64,000 bases of DNA from Steinernema hermaphroditum (GCA_030435675.1 CM059625.1:1550001-1614000); one strand, 5' to 3'; shown: positions 12,043 to 25,401, numbered from the stretch's first letter. The notes: generated by a model not told the origin, from the sequence alone. Program-made: numbers and translations.

Positions 12043-13128
12043 GTCGTGTCAATGTTGCTGTTTCTTTGTTTTGAGTGAATGTGAGTGAATAATGAATAAA
12101 CGTATTTGTCCTTCAGTGATCTTTAACAGCTTTGCTTGAACGGCGTTGTCCTCGTTGAACATTTTCTGAACCACTGTGCTAGTTACGTGTTGGACGTTGG
12201 TCGTTTAAAAAAACTTCAGGTGCACGGTTTCTTGGCAGAGTTTGGCAACGTATGTTACCGAAAAACTGAAAGTCCACCTAAGCCGCGATAGTGTCATGTT
12301 CAAAGTGTGAACTCTTTGCACAACGAAAACTTGCATATTACGAGATCACTGATGATCAATTGCAAATTGTCTTTTGCGGTATATTTTCATCTGTTTTGTC
12401 ATATGTGAATATCACAGCTCGCAACACCCTCAAGTGATTCATGCGCGCACTGTCAAGTCGCTTGGTCATCCATCCAGTGGAACGTATCACACAGGCGGTC
12501 ATTCCGTTTTAATCGTTTTCCCTCAGACGGCCGCTCCCTTGTTGCCTAGTTTGTGTTATATCCCAGACGGTACTCTCAACGCGCGCGCATCCTGATCACC
12601 CATTCCAAGCAGTAATTTACATAGTTGACCTTCTCTCCATTTTTTGCCGGTCATCCGCACGTGCTGCTTCAAATGACCTTTCACAAAATGCCGGACGGAT
12701 TTGTTTATGTTCCTGCGATGACCATCACTTATCCAATCGCTGTTTCTATGCTGTCGCGAAAAAAGATCCAATGTTGGTCAAAGAGCATATGCGCGCGCCG
12801 GTAAGTGCAAAGAGCCCGCGTCGGCACTCTGTCGTTCCGTTTACACTTCCGAACTGCGCGGGAATGCAAAACATTCAGACACGGCGAGGTGAGTGTGATG
12901 GCCGGCGGGAGCGTCATTAACCATTTCGATCCGGTGCCGTGCACTGCGCTTGTCCCTGCTTGCAACGTTAACCTTTCGCGCTAATATAATTCACTACAAC
13001 GCCACCGCGTCTGAGGTATTCGATGGTCATCGCGTTGCCGCAAGTGCGTTCTAATTGCCGTGACTTACACTTTACAGAATCTAGCGACTCTCTTATCGAA
13101 CGACAACTTCCTGTCTTCTAAAGCGAAG
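12043..13128. other. Intergenic region between the MADF-like paralogs
   Basis: It contains the 3' UTR and AATAAA (12095-12100) of copy A and the promoter of copy B. The ORFs seen around 12370-12970 on both strands overlap one another and have no splice or domain support. Nothing else is recognised. Confidence 0.4.
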
Positions 13129-14245
13129 ATGGTAAGTTCGTGTTTAGCTTTTTGATTTTATGACTTTGTATACATTCAATAGCATCTCACTGTATTCTCA
13201 TTTCAGGCTAAAAAGAACCGTAAGACCAGCGAACGCCTTCCTAAGCCTGCGAAGAGGCGAAGTGCCCCGATCAATCAGCGTCAACTGATGCCGAGGGTAT
13301 TTTTGAAAATTGCGGTCCGCTCATAATGACTCGATTCAGGGAAAGTACCTGACGGAGGAGTATCCTCCATCCATCATGGACCTTCTTGGCCAGTTGATCG
13401 GCCAACATGACGAGCTTCACGTGCATACCCTTGTCGCCCGCAACCGCGACGTGTCCACGCTGCCGCAGGACATCCGCGAAATTTGGGATACTGTGTGGAC
13501 GGGGTTGTTGAAGACCTATAATGATGGTGAGTAAAAAAGCTGACTAGTATTCTTGTGTACAGTAAACATTGTTTTAGTCGGGGAGCAGCAAGCTTGGACT
13601 GCCTACAGAGCCGTCCGCATGAACTATGCGAAGAGCAAGTACAGAGACGCGTTTCCGTTTCTGGCGGGCCCAAGGCCCAGAACGGTTTCTAGGCGCGTTG
13701 CAGACGTTTCTGTAGACATGAACGCCGTAGACCTTATGAACGTTGATCTTTATTCTTCTGAATCTATGGAGTTCAATGATGATGACTATGTGGACCTGTT
13801 CGACGGTATGGATGTGAGCCTTCAACAAAATGCCAACCTCTTGTCTGCCAACCCGGATGCTGCCGATCCCGGCCTTATTGACCCTATCGTTTTCGACCCC
13901 CCAGCTGCCGTTGGTCACGCCGATGATCAGAATGATCTGCCTGCCCATGCTGTGGACTCCGATAATGCTGCCCCTCAAGCGGTCGCCGTCCCTGCTGTCG
14001 ACCATCAACCGCAAGTTGTCATGCCCAATGCCGTGCTTGTCCAGCCCCGTGCGGACACCAGCTCCGACGAGTCGTTCCGTATGTTTCAGTTACTGCAGTC
14101 CCCTGCGAATGAGTAAAATTATTTAGGTCGTACTTTGGAAGCGACGTTCATGAAAATTGCCACACACGGCAACTTCGAAGAGGAATTGTGCCTCTTCCGC
14201 CGTAATGTCGTCCACATTCTGCAGCAGTCATACAGTGCGATCTAA
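13129..14245 (+). CDS. MADF-like nuclear protein, copy B
   Basis: Exons are 13129-13131 (start codon only), 13207-13296, 13340-13526, 13578-14078 and 14127-14245; phases 0, 0, 1, 1; 299 residues. The basic N-terminus (KKNRKTSERLPKPAKRR) looks like a nuclear localisation signal. Residues about 31-115 align with copy A: IMDLLGQLIGQHDE, then IREIWDTVWTGLLK, then WTAYRAVRMNYAKS. The middle is acidic and Pro/Ala/Val-rich without structure. The last exon (LEATFMKIATHGNFEEE) matches the last exon of copy A. In both genes it is preceded by a 48-bp phase-1 intron, and the intron before the 'W..YR.VR..Y' block also agrees. AATAAA lies at 14290-14295. The role is presumably chromatin- or DNA-associated, by inference from the fold and composition. 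Confidence 0.7.
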
Positions 14246-15179
14246 TGCATATGTGTGTTTTCGTGTTAATATGTTGATTATAAATGTGAAATAAATTGAT
14301 ATTTTGCCTAGAAATCGCAGCGCACAATGGAATGAGTAGTGTCACTTGAGGTTACTAGTTGTCCAAGATAATCAAAATGTTCTGTTTCCCCTTCAGTTTT
14401 TTTTCGGTTCCTATTCAAAATGGTCCCATTTTTCCCGGTATATGTTGCTGGGCTCCGGCTTAGTTGGCATGTCTGGTTGCACCTCACCATTACACGGCGC
14501 ATGGTACTGCCGGTCTTCCTGCAGGCGATGACAGCGCGCACCGCAGTGAAAAAAATTCGTCGGCATTCTGTGAAGTGGCCTAAAGCCAGACGACGGTCGC
14601 CATGGCTTGTGCACGGCTCTGAAGGGCATGGGAAAGTGCAGATCGCCCAATAGCCAAAACATTTCTGCATTTTTTTAGGTTTCAAAGCGCCAAATATGTC
14701 TTGCAGTTCACAGGAAAAAGTTTCTAATGATTAGCAATGTAACTTTGACACCACTATATGTCAATGACTACCTACAGTTTTTAAGTAGTACAAACATCAC
14801 CTGACACTGATTATGTGGTGTTCCGATTCTATTTAAGAACTGCTGTGTGGCACTGTATCTAAGGTGCTCGCTCGTCTATTAGAATTATGTCCACGGATCA
14901 AGACGTCCCAATCGTACGGTGGTCGAACCATGACGCGAACGGTAGCGCTGCGGAAGGGAGGAGTCAGAGTGGTAGAGCTCGCGTCCCAAATGGTTTAATA
15001 TCGGTCGTAGCGGACGGATGACATTCACTTCTCGACAGTCCTTACCGTAGTGCCGACTATGACGTTGCCCGCACCTTTTGCTCTTCGTTTGATATTTTCG
15101 AAGTGCAACTGGTTCGTGCCACAATGTTGTTCAAACGTCTACTCTCAATGTCCTGAACCTGCTACCTAAGCTATGTTTT

Positions 15180-15810
15180 AAAGGTTAGTGTGGTTCAAAC
15201 GAAAGCTCATTGAAGCCATAATACCCATTTCTACATTCGTTGACATTCTGGAAACAAAGTTGCCTGACTTCGGAGCCTTTGTGATAAGCATTAAGCTGAG
15301 GGGAGATGTTATTAACGAGCTCATTCCAGTTTGCCTCGCAATTCTCAAAAAAGGAAGTTTGGTTATGCTCAATAGAAGAGGTGAGACTTCAATCAAACTA
15401 TTCAGGTGGGTGTGTTACTCAACTATCACTCAACTACAACAACGAATTCAGAGTTTAACAACCACGGTCCACAGTAATGTGCACCTGTTAGCTTACCGGA
15501 GTTGCGTCACAAGCAGTATTTAGAACCAACGCGGTTTACATTTCCAAAGAAGCACGAATCTTCGCTTGGAAGTTTTATTTTAGTTAGATTGGGAACATCA
15601 TGCTTAACAAGAAAACTTCCAACGGAACCGCATTCGCAATGAAGGCTACGTATTCTCTGAGGTCATTCGGAAAGATACCTGCCAGCCGAGGTCCAACTTG
15701 TACGCGGATGTATTCTACATACACCAGGGGATCTTCTCTGTGTTACGTGCTTATCAGCTTCTTACGAGGGACAGAGCAATTTCCAGAACTTAAATGTATC
15801 ATTCTCTTCT
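15180..15810 (+). pseudogene. Possible coding remnant, family unknown
   Basis: The frame from 15188 reads as plausible protein (for example FVDILETKLPDFGAFVIS, then ELIPVCLAILKKGSLVML) and runs to a stop at 15521-15523. In another frame, 15608-15790 reads NRIRNEGYVFSEVIRKD, then NLYADVFYIHQGIFSVL. The two pieces could be exons of one diverged gene, but I found no convincing start, splice chain or recognised domain. Chance ORFs are a real alternative. Confidence 0.2.
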
Positions 15811-16889
15811 CTGCTAATGGATCCTAATGGACTGAGCCCAGAAGGCAAGACACCAGGAACCAGTGTGTGTGTTATTGAACAAACCGGAGCGATACGAATA
15901 GCAGAAAACGTGTTGAGTCATTATTTTTCCATTTCTCGTGAGCATATGAAAAAAACAACCACAAAGTTGGGAAAGCGGTGACTGTTCGTGGGCAGCCGGT
16001 GTCTTTCATTGTTACCAGCGATTTGCTGCTTATCGGCGGCTAACTCAGAACTCCTCGAGTTTAGCGAACCCCGACGTTAACACATTTTAACACACAACGA
16101 AAAAATGTGTTAGATTTTAAAGATTTCTGCTCCGTGAACGTTTCAGATATGACTTGTATTAGTACATGGTTGTGAAATGTGTTAGTGGATAAGGTTCCAT
16201 AAGTATTTGTTGACACTGGGATACTTGTTGTCACATCAACGCTGCGCAACGATGACTCACCGTTCGCGCAGCGGCTATTGACAATTAAATGATATGCTGC
16301 ATTAGGCGGAGGATAAGTCGTTGTGTTCGGTTCGTTCACGCTTAGGAGATTCTTTTTAGCTTTCTGCAATACTGATTCTTTCATATGTAAGAATGAATCC
16401 TGATTCTTGGCGTTGCGTTGATGTCGAACCGGCCGCGCGCTTCACGGAGAAAATGTAGGGATTTTCGAACGTCCAGACCTTCAAGCTCGTATATGCTTGT
16501 CGATGGCTTTGTGGGTACAGAAATTGAGTCTTCACCAGTGTTGGTTAACAGAACGTCCTTCAGGATGACTTTTCACGCAGCCGAGTCCCTGGGGTCGGGT
16601 ATATTGTTGTCAGTGGTGGTGAGTCTACCTCTTCCGTGTATTCCCATCAAATGTACATATTCTATTATTGCCATGGTGGTGTTCGTCCGTTACAATCATC
16701 AGATAAGTAAAGAGATGTTACTTTCACCAATTTTCATTTGAATAATAAAATAACACGCTGGAATAGGGTAATATTCACAGCTGCTTCTGGTGTGCTGGTT
16801 GTGAGCAGCGCAAGAAGCTCGATTTTCCCCAGAAGGCTCAAATCACTATGAATTCTAAGCTCGTCTATTTATATTTAATCCCTTCCACC

Positions 16890-19330
16890 TATTTCTAGTG
16901 CGATCTCAGTACTCGCGCAACTGTAGCACGCACTGTTCTATTCGGTTGTCGCATGTTCGTTTCGACGATGTTGCACACGATTCGTCAAACATTGCAGGCC
17001 GTCAGCCCGGTCTCCTTCGCTATCCCCTAACCCTGCTTCTATTACATAGAGTTGGAATGGGAGCTGATGGCCATTCCTGGAGATATCACGGCATTGCGCT
17101 AATTAAAGTTGCTTGCGTTGCTTCGCATATGTCACAGCATCGAGGATGACGTGCATTCGCGCATATGCTATTCGGAAGGCTCCCGGAGGCTACGATGGTT
17201 TTTGCCTTCTGTGTCCATGATCGTTTTTTTTCCAGCAACCATTTTTCAGAGACAAACCTTTGTGTTACCTAAATTTAAAGCCCATGAGCAATACCTACCT
17301 GCAATGAATGCTAACGAATAACATAGTGAATAACATTCTTGACGGATAAAGTAAACGATGCATTTCCGAGCCGGGCTGCCGCAGCTCGGCATTATAAACT
17401 TCATCCGCTGCATCATCTTCAAGTGGATCACCGTACGAATCTCCTTGGGAAACATGTTTCAGGAAGCATGGTTTTTATTGCTACAAACTCTAGTTGCGTA
17501 AGGTACACAACAATGCCTTGCAGTAAGGACTGACTTCCGGCTCGCTTATTTTGATAGCATTTAAGAGAAACCGACCGCATTATTTTCTACTTACTCTTAT
17601 TATATGAACAACAAAATTATTAACATTAACGTGCCTGACAGTGGTTTTCCATGCTCATCGCTATTTTTTAAATGTCGTGTAAATAAGCGCTAGCAGCCCT
17701 ACTTGCCACCGTTAATTTCCAGAAAATCGCAATGCACTAATCGATAGCAGCGAGGTCGATGGTGTAAGATAAAAGACACAAGGGAAAAACTCATATCTGT
17801 TTTGGTTATAGGCAGTACATTAGTATCATGTGGAATAGGCAAATTGCATATAAGCTGCATATATAACTAGAACTTTTTGACGATTCGCCGAAAGCTATAG
17901 CGACCTGCAGTAACCACTTGATATTGTAGCAGTTGCCTCAAAACTTCGCTTATAGATTTGTATTAGATTAATATTTTCACAGTGCACAGTTGCGTTGTTG
18001 TGTATTGGAGGCTGACCCATTGCAGATATCGCGAGAATGGTGCTGAATAATTGTCGCGCGTTCGTTTAATGCACAGTCCTCTGAATAGTGTTTTTGGATT
18101 AGGTATTGAGGTGTTCAATAACGAGCAGATTCACTGTATTTTGTTCATAAGGACTTGGTAATTCCTAAGGTAAATGCAACGATTTCTTTTGGGTCCTAAA
18201 AGGTTGTTATTCCTACGAACTCTAGTTGCGTGAGGTATTCAACACGTGAGGTATTCTTTTCAACGCTTAGTCCACTTCACATAGAAGCAACAGTAAAATG
18301 TGTGGTAAAGTAAGTCATTCTGCAAAATTCTTGCAACTCCAATCTGACCTAATTGAGCAATATTCTGAAATTAGTTCCTAGCCTGAAATGACATACTGAG
18401 AATCTCAGATTTACAATAGTCGCAGTGTATCAACTATTGAGTCCTAGCGTGTCTATCCAAACATTGTTCCATTGAGCATGTCACGTTCGGAAGCCTATCG
18501 GTGTCACCGAACTATCGCACGTTCGTTTGTGCCTTTATGTCTTTCTCTCGAAATATCAACGTTGATCTTTTGTTCAAAATTGTGCGTCTTTGTTACGTTT
18601 TCCAAGCAACATCTGCAACAAAAGCAGTGCACACGTTGAATCCATATTTTGAGCATTTACGCCGTTGAGATCATTGCATTATAGCGTACTTCCGGTGATT
18701 ACAATGTCGCAAATTGCCAAAAACTTCCGTATCTTGCCGCTTGCGAAGTCAACACCAAATCGTGTTTGGTTGGAAAAGTCATGTGGAAAAATCCGCATTT
18801 TGCATCTCCTCTGATGGGCTGCAGTACATGCCAACTAGTTTTTGTTGGCTACCAGTATAGAGGTAGTGCTTTGTGCTGTTCAGCTGTTCCTCTCCTTAGC
18901 CTCCTTGCTGTATTCCAGATCGTCTACTAAGAAACATTCAGAGAATGTCCCATTGAACATTTGGTATGAGGAAGTAACTTAGATTCAGCGAATTGTCGCA
19001 CGTTCGGCTCCCGTCCATGTCTCTTTAGCCGCGTAATTCACTTGTGTGCAGTTGCCCAAAAACTGTCGATTTCCTGCTTGCCGCGCATTAGCTGCAGTGG
19101 ATCAGCGCCTCGAATAAGTATAGCTGAGTTAGAAGTTGGCGTTTGTTGTCGCCAGTTATCACGGCTTGTTTACGTCTGCACCGAAATGGGGTGCTGTGTT
19201 TTTCTCTGTCGTCGGCACCCAAGTGACGTGCATTTATGAAAAATCCGCTATGCTGAGCACAGGGACTGTCAGGAATCGATGTTACAAATGGAAATTCATA
19301 TGGAAAAAATCGGCGTTTCGCAGAATACAT
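16890..19330. repeat. Diverged repeated motifs
   Basis: The phrase actctagttgcgt(a/g)aggta occurs at about 17487 and 18220. A block around attgtcgc(a/g)cgttcg recurs near 18050, 18512 and 18991. The sequences near 18708-18820 and 19048-19325 share gcc(c)aaaaact, then ttgccgc, then tcat(a/g)tggaaaaa. They look like old, decayed copies of one family; no ends are preserved. Confidence 0.35.
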
Positions 19331-19769
19331 CATTTTCCTTTAATGCAACCTACTATGTAGCTATAGAAAACGATTATCTCATTGGAAATCTTATTGATGT
19401 TCGCTATGGTGCTCCTGTGGTTTGGTTATTTGGTAACAGTCCAACGTCTGATGTGCCATATTAAAGCAGTATGCAGTTGCTTTGCCAAAGCGGTTCTCCT
19501 TCTTGATCTGTCGCATTTTTTACCTTGTTTTCGACTTCCAGTCAACCTCTACTTTCTCACTTTTACTGTGCAACTCACAGCATCGCAACGACCGCCTCAG
19601 CGTCCGAACGCCATAGCGATGCGTGCTTTGACATTTAACGCTCTCTCCTTCACGGCGTCCATTTGTTCAGCGCAACCTTGCTCAATTTTAACCATATTTG
19701 CATTTCCACAGAGTCAGGAAATTTTATTTCGTTCACCTGCGGACTTGCGGTTTCAATCAACGAGCGACA

Positions 19770-22700
19770 ATGAAGAGGCGAAGTTCGGCCGCCAGAACGG
19801 CCGATTTGTCAGCTGGCAAAACGTGAGTTCCTATTGCCAATTGTAACAAAAATACGACTATGGATTTTACAGTCACCAAGAGACTCCTCCACCGAAAAGA
19901 TCGAAGGGTGTGCGTCAGGAAGCGGCTTCGGATCGTCCTCAACGCCGTCAGAGACGACCTCCCGCACGACATTCTGACTATGTTATTCCCGGCTCCGCCA
20001 GGGGTCGCTATGACGAAGCTCCTCCGGCGCGGCCGGAGCCTGAGCTTCAGGAAGATGACGACGACGATGATGACGATGGACCTCCAAAGCTCGAGCCTCA
20101 GTTGCCGACTGAGATGCCGCCTTCTACTTCGAAGCGAGCGAAGTCGGCAGTGGAGCATAACGACGAAGAGAAGAACGAGCCGCAAAAGGATGTTCAAGAA
20201 GAGGACGAAGAAGTGGAGCATACTCCGACTGGAAGTCGACGAGGTCGTCCATCGAAAGGTAACTAAAGAGGAAGGGAATTTAAAGGACAGCTCAGTTTAG
20301 CTGATAAAATCTGCCTATTAGAAGGATTAATGATTGTTGAGTAGTTATTATTTTTCTGGGTAAGCAGTGTTATTCAAAATACTGATGGGTTTACAACACT
20401 AAGTTAGACAACAAGATGAAGCACAATATGTTCAACTAATGTCTTGCACCTAGTAGTTGGCATAATGGTCGGAGAAATGTTTCAGAGGCGAGAACCGCTT
20501 TCACATAGTGAGCACATGCAGTATTAGCTTTGTTTGTAATACAAGGCGTTTCACTCAGCTAAGCGCTAAAGTGGTAAACAACGTTGATAAACTGGCATCG
20601 GCGCAAAGTGATTATGTGACCAAATTTATTGATGTGATAGTGAATTACTCTGAGATAACGGGTGTCGTGGAAAAGCTCATATAGTGCACGTAAGCTTTAC
20701 ATTCTGTCTGAACATACGTCCTTAATTTCTATATAGCTTCATACCGCCATATTTTACAGAACGACTTGAGGATGTTATCCTCCGCATCTATGTCATCCTG
20801 ATAGTGATTTTCTGTTCAACTACACTTAGAGCAAATGAAAATTGCAGGATGTAATTTCCATGATTACGCAATTACTAACAACGATTAGGAAGCAATTGTT
20901 TTCGTCCGCTAAAGGATTTTATTTCAGAATCTTAGAGGTCAATCCATATTCATACATATCTGCATTTAGGGAAAACGGGCTCTTTCATGTACTGCCAAGA
21001 ATGCCCTTTCTCAACTCGCCACCGTGAACGCTACAGCAAGCACTGCAAGAACCACGAACGCACATCGGGATTCAAGTGTCCACTGTGCTCCTTTATGAGC
21101 ACCTCGTCCGGATTCCTGAAGCGCCATTGTGACGGCCATGGAAAGGATTACAAGTGGCCGCCTGAATACGTTGCTGGCGATGAGTCCAAGAACAACTCGA
21201 AGGATGAGACCATGGAGGATGAGATGGAGGAGAATGAAGAGGGGTCTCCGGAAAGTCCGGAGCTAAACATCAAGCAGCGTCCGCGCCGTTCGGCTCCTGC
21301 GAAACTCAACACCGACTTCGTAGAAACGAACGACGACGACGACGAGCCTTCATTCGCATGCCCCGTTGAATCGTGCTCTTTTGCGAGCAACTTCAAGCGC
21401 TCGCTTAATCGGCACATTAAGAACAAGCACGATGAACTCCCGAATCATTCACTTGATCAGGAGACGCCTGCTTCGACGAAGCCGGACACACCACAGGAAA
21501 CCCCACAACTGGATCCGGAACAGCCTACCTCCCTGAAGAAGTATGCTGACTTAGTGAAGTAAGTTCGTTTAGTTTTACAAAGTTAAACTGACCAAAGCGA
21601 CAAGAAAAATCTTGCGGGGTTTGTGGAACAGTTGCAGTTATTGGTTAACTGCACAAAGAGTGGACGTTTTTGGGGAAATCGGCAGATGTCTATTGGCCAG
21701 CGCCGATCCACAAATGCTATCATACATTGACTTACGTCGTTGCACCATCTTCGTAGACCAGTTTCACTGGAAGATGGAAGTGTCTCATATTAAAAATTAA
21801 CAACACAGCGCAAGAGTTTGCTATACTCCGCATGAAGTTAAGACCGTTACACTGCTTCTTTGATGCAAATAACATATTTGTGCATACACTTAATTGCTTC
21901 TGTTTGAAAGCGCATATTTTAACTATTGCCAAGGAACCTTCAATTTGTTTATCGGCATTGCCGAGAAGGTAGTAATTTCAACGAGCCCACGCTAGAACGT
22001 GCATGGAGAATATAGTTTTTCCTGCGTCCAGTTGAATAAGCAATCTTTAATTCCCCTTAATTCCATGATCAGACATTGTATTTAGACTTTCTGAGAAATA
22101 ACTCACTTTCTGAGAATCGATGCGAATCGTTATTGTCTAAAAGGAATGAGTGTGAGTCATGGGATTTGGATTAAATGCCCCACGAAAAGTTGTCATAGAT
22201 ATGGCGCTATTAACTGCTTGTTTAATCATTTAGTCGCAGGGAGCCGGAGTGAAACTGCTTTAGTATACGTATAATGCGATTTCGTCATTTCAGGAAGCTA
22301 GAAGAAGCAGCTGAACCCAAGAGCCCGGCTTCACTGAAAGAAGAGTCGACCCAACCTAGCGACGCCAACAAAAAAACCTTCCGCTTGGACAAGTGTCCGT
22401 ATTGCCCGTACGCTTCACGATTCAAGTGTGACGTGAAAGCCCACATTGAACTTCACCAGGGAAAGCGAGAGTTCGCCTGTAGCCGGTGCAGCTATAGTAC
22501 TATTGTGCAACGCGCTTTGAAAAACCACATGGAGATGCACGACCGTCACGATCGAGAAACGGTTGGAGAGGTAAGTGTCAGTGATTATTCGTTCATAACA
22601 AACAACGCTTAGGCTGAATCGAAAGAACCGAAAAAGATTGCTGCCGTCCTCGAAGATCAAACGGATAAGGTGATCGGAAAAGTTTTTCTTGACAACGGTG

Positions 22701-24309
22701 GAATCCACCGATTTTACTGTGAAGTGTGCAAAACTAACGAGGCCTCTTATGAAATCTACGATGAGCATACAAGGTAGGATCACTCATACTTTTATAGACT
22801 TCAAAGCGACGTTCTTCTAGGCAGCACACAGACAACGAGGTGTTCTATTCCTGTCCCCAATGTGAGTTTCGGACTCAAGATGGACAACTTATCATCGATC
22901 ATGCTGACAACCATCCTGAACCACCAGATCTTCCACCTGTATTGGTTAGAGCCGAGAACCCTGCGCCGAAACCTCTTCTGGAACCTCCCCGTGAACAACC
23001 GAAGCGCCGAGGGCGTCCTCGAAAGGAGGAAACTATTGCGAAGCAGGCGTTGCAAAAAGCTGAAAAGGAGAAAGAGAAAGCAGTGAAGGCGGAATGGAAG
23101 CCGCCTATGAGGAAGGGAAAGAAGGGAGACGGTAAGAAAGCGCACACAAATTTTTCTATGAAGAATCACAGCATAGTCTACCTTCTCGTTCGTTTCTGCG
23201 TAAAATGTTCATCTGTATGATTAGGAACGTCGGGCAATTGACGGGTTCGATCCCCACCTTTATGCTGGCAGGCATCACTGCTGAAACTGTTCTTATTATG
23301 ATTTTTCGTTTTCCACGAGTATTAACTCATTATAGCATGGATTCACTTTTGTCATTTTCACATGTAGGCTGTTTCAGAACCCGTCATAAAGAAGTGCTCG
23401 CAGTGCCCTTTCCAATCGGAACAAGAGCCGCTCTACCAGCTCCATTTGGAAATGCACATTGGAAGACGTCCATTCAAATGTCCTGACTGCTCGTACAGTT
23501 GCTTCTCGCCCAGTGCTATCGAATCGCACAAACTGCTTCATTCTGGTGAACCTCCATTGAAACGTTCTCCGGATGCGCCACAGAAGAAGACCACAAATGG
23601 AGTGAAGAGTGGTTTTGAGTGTCGCCAATGTGATCACAAAGCAGCGGATTTCCGCGCATTTGAAGCTCACCACCAAGAGCATGCTCGAGAGATGCGCGAA
23701 AAAGTGGTGAAAATGACCGAACACTCGCGTGAGATCAGAGAGGCCAGAAAGAAGGAAGCTGAAATGAGAAAGCTGGCTGAACTGAACAAACCAACTGCTC
23801 AACCCGTGGGGGTCAAAAGACCCATAGTTCGACTGGTATGGCTTTTTTCAGTAGCTTTAACATCATTTTGTGTTTAGACATTTTCATGCGTGAAGTGTGC
23901 ATTCAACAGCGTGCGAGCAGACACATACGCTCAACACCTGGAACGTCACGGAGACACAAGTCGCCCTCTGAAATGCTCCGTCTGTGACTTCCACGAAGAC
24001 ACACAACAGCTTATTACGACTCACGAACAAGAGCACCATGCCAAAGGGACCATCCCGAAGACGCACTGCTATCGTCATCCACAATTCCTCGCCGCCCCTG
24101 ATGACATCAAATCAAAAGAAGATCTCTGGAACCAATTGCGCGATCTGAAAAAGCGCATTTTTTGCAAGAAGTGCGATTTCAACTGCTTTGATCTAAAGCA
24201 ATTGGTAGAGCATTGCGAACAGGCGCACGTCGAAAGTGCAGAGGATCGCCAAGATCTTGAGGAACTGAAGTCGTCCATTGTTATTCGATCAAGTGTCAAC
24301 ATGGTTTAG
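19770..24309 (+). CDS. C2H2 zinc-finger protein with two AT-hooks (13 fingers)
   Basis: Eight exons (19770-19822, 19873-20258, 20970-21558, 22294-22570, 22613-22773, 22821-23131, 23378-23835, 23878-24309) join without phase conflict into 888 residues. The start codon follows no earlier in-frame Met. An AT-hook (SRRGRPSKG) near residue 142 ends exon 2 and a second (KRRGRPRK) lies in exon 6. Thirteen C2H2 fingers follow in groups, many of the form CxxCxFxS or CxxCxYxS, then 12 residues to HxxxH. Finger 3 has a CxxxxC variant. This 'CPYC.Y.....' style is typical of REST and of C. elegans SPR-3/SPR-4, so a REST-like transcription regulator is a reasonable guess. The N-terminal region is acidic and low-complexity (eight consecutive Asp). 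It should act in the nucleus on DNA; targets are unknown. Confidence 0.85.
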
Positions 24310-25323
24310 ATTGTCCAGAGGTCTCATCACAGCTAGTGAACTACTTGAGTTGTTATAGAATTGTTTAATCGCCCAACTTGATGAATTATGCTGATAAAAT
24401 TATAGCTATTTTATTGCTGAATCAAGGCAAAAGAGAACAACACATGGATCATTCGAGATATGTTTGAACAATGTCTGAACAGACACTACACAAGGTTCAC
24501 ATAATGCTATCTTCCTAACTACATGCTGAAGCGAGGTGAAGCGGAACAGAACAAGCACAGTACATCATAACTCCATGAAAAGGTATCGGAGATTACCGAA
24601 TGCATATATGTCACACTATCATCTTTCGAGATACAGTGTTCATCGGCCGGTAGATCAGATACGACGTGACAATATAGGCGCGGAAGAGATTGTCGATTGC
24701 ATGATCACAAATCTTGTATTGAGAAGTCACGGAGAATCGGTATGATACCCGCGTATTAGGTCTCGCTTTGGCGCTGATCACTTTACCCGTCTAGTGCACA
24801 CGTACGCAAGAAAGCTAGACAACAGAACGGCCTATGCTGATTGAACATGGGCACAAAATGCCCACTCAGATGTAGGCTGTGGATACTGTTAAGGAGAACC
24901 TTATGTGCACATATAGTGGTCATATAAATAGGATCACCATTACCGAAGTTTCTTGTCGATTTCTTTCGCGCTGTCCAGCAGAATTCTGGAACAAATGCGG
25001 AGGTGTTACTCATCTTTCCCTAGGTTTGGATCAGGTCAGCGTTGTTCTCAAGCCTTACGAACGTCGAGATCTATGCAGAGAATGCATTCTACAGCAACCC
25101 CAAACACACCTGCAAATTGGCGAAGAAGGCGCACGCTTGAATGCGTAGCACAATGGAAATTCAAAACTTACTGACAGCTGCATCTCATGTGGAACCGATG
25201 AAGCAACATGTTGACCTGTAAGATCAAAATGTGCCCTTCACATTTCTTTTGTTTTTCTTATCGTTTCCACGTGCGATGCGCTTCAATAAAATCCGTAGTG
25301 TTGCTGAAACGACCAACCAATCC
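24310..25323. other. Intergenic region
   Basis: This holds the 3' UTR of the zinc-finger gene and the upstream region of the protease gene. ORFs here (24536-24745, 24879-25148) show no domain, no codon pattern like the neighbours and no splice support. Confidence 0.4.
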
Positions 25324-25364
25324 TGATAAGCTATTGATCTCTAGTCGACTAGACACCTATATAA
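25324..25364 (+). promoter_or_regulatory. GATA motif and TATA box of the S1 protease gene
   Basis: TGATAAG at 25324-25330 matches the extended GATA site used by the intestinal factor ELT-2 in C. elegans. TATATAA at 25358-25364 lies 38 bp before the start codon at 25402, so the 5' UTR must be very short. The combination fits a highly expressed gut enzyme. Confidence 0.5.
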
Positions 25365-25401
25365 GTTAATCTGGGCCTGCGATCACGGTATCCACTCAGC
25401 A

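Larger units (their letters stand above)
14246..19769. other. Gene-poor 5.5-kb region with degenerate repeats
   Basis: No complete gene could be built. Overlapping open frames on both strands at 14308-14685 and 14885-15124 lack splice chains. Fragments at 15180-15800 read like decayed coding sequence (separate entry). Several short motifs recur between 16.9 and 19.3 kb (separate entry). The remainder is ordinary AT-rich sequence. Confidence 0.4.

Noticed and set aside
14308..15124. Minus-strand ORFs of 125 and 79 residues after MADF-like copy B
   Set aside because: Overlapped by open plus-strand frames, no splice chain and no recognisable motif.
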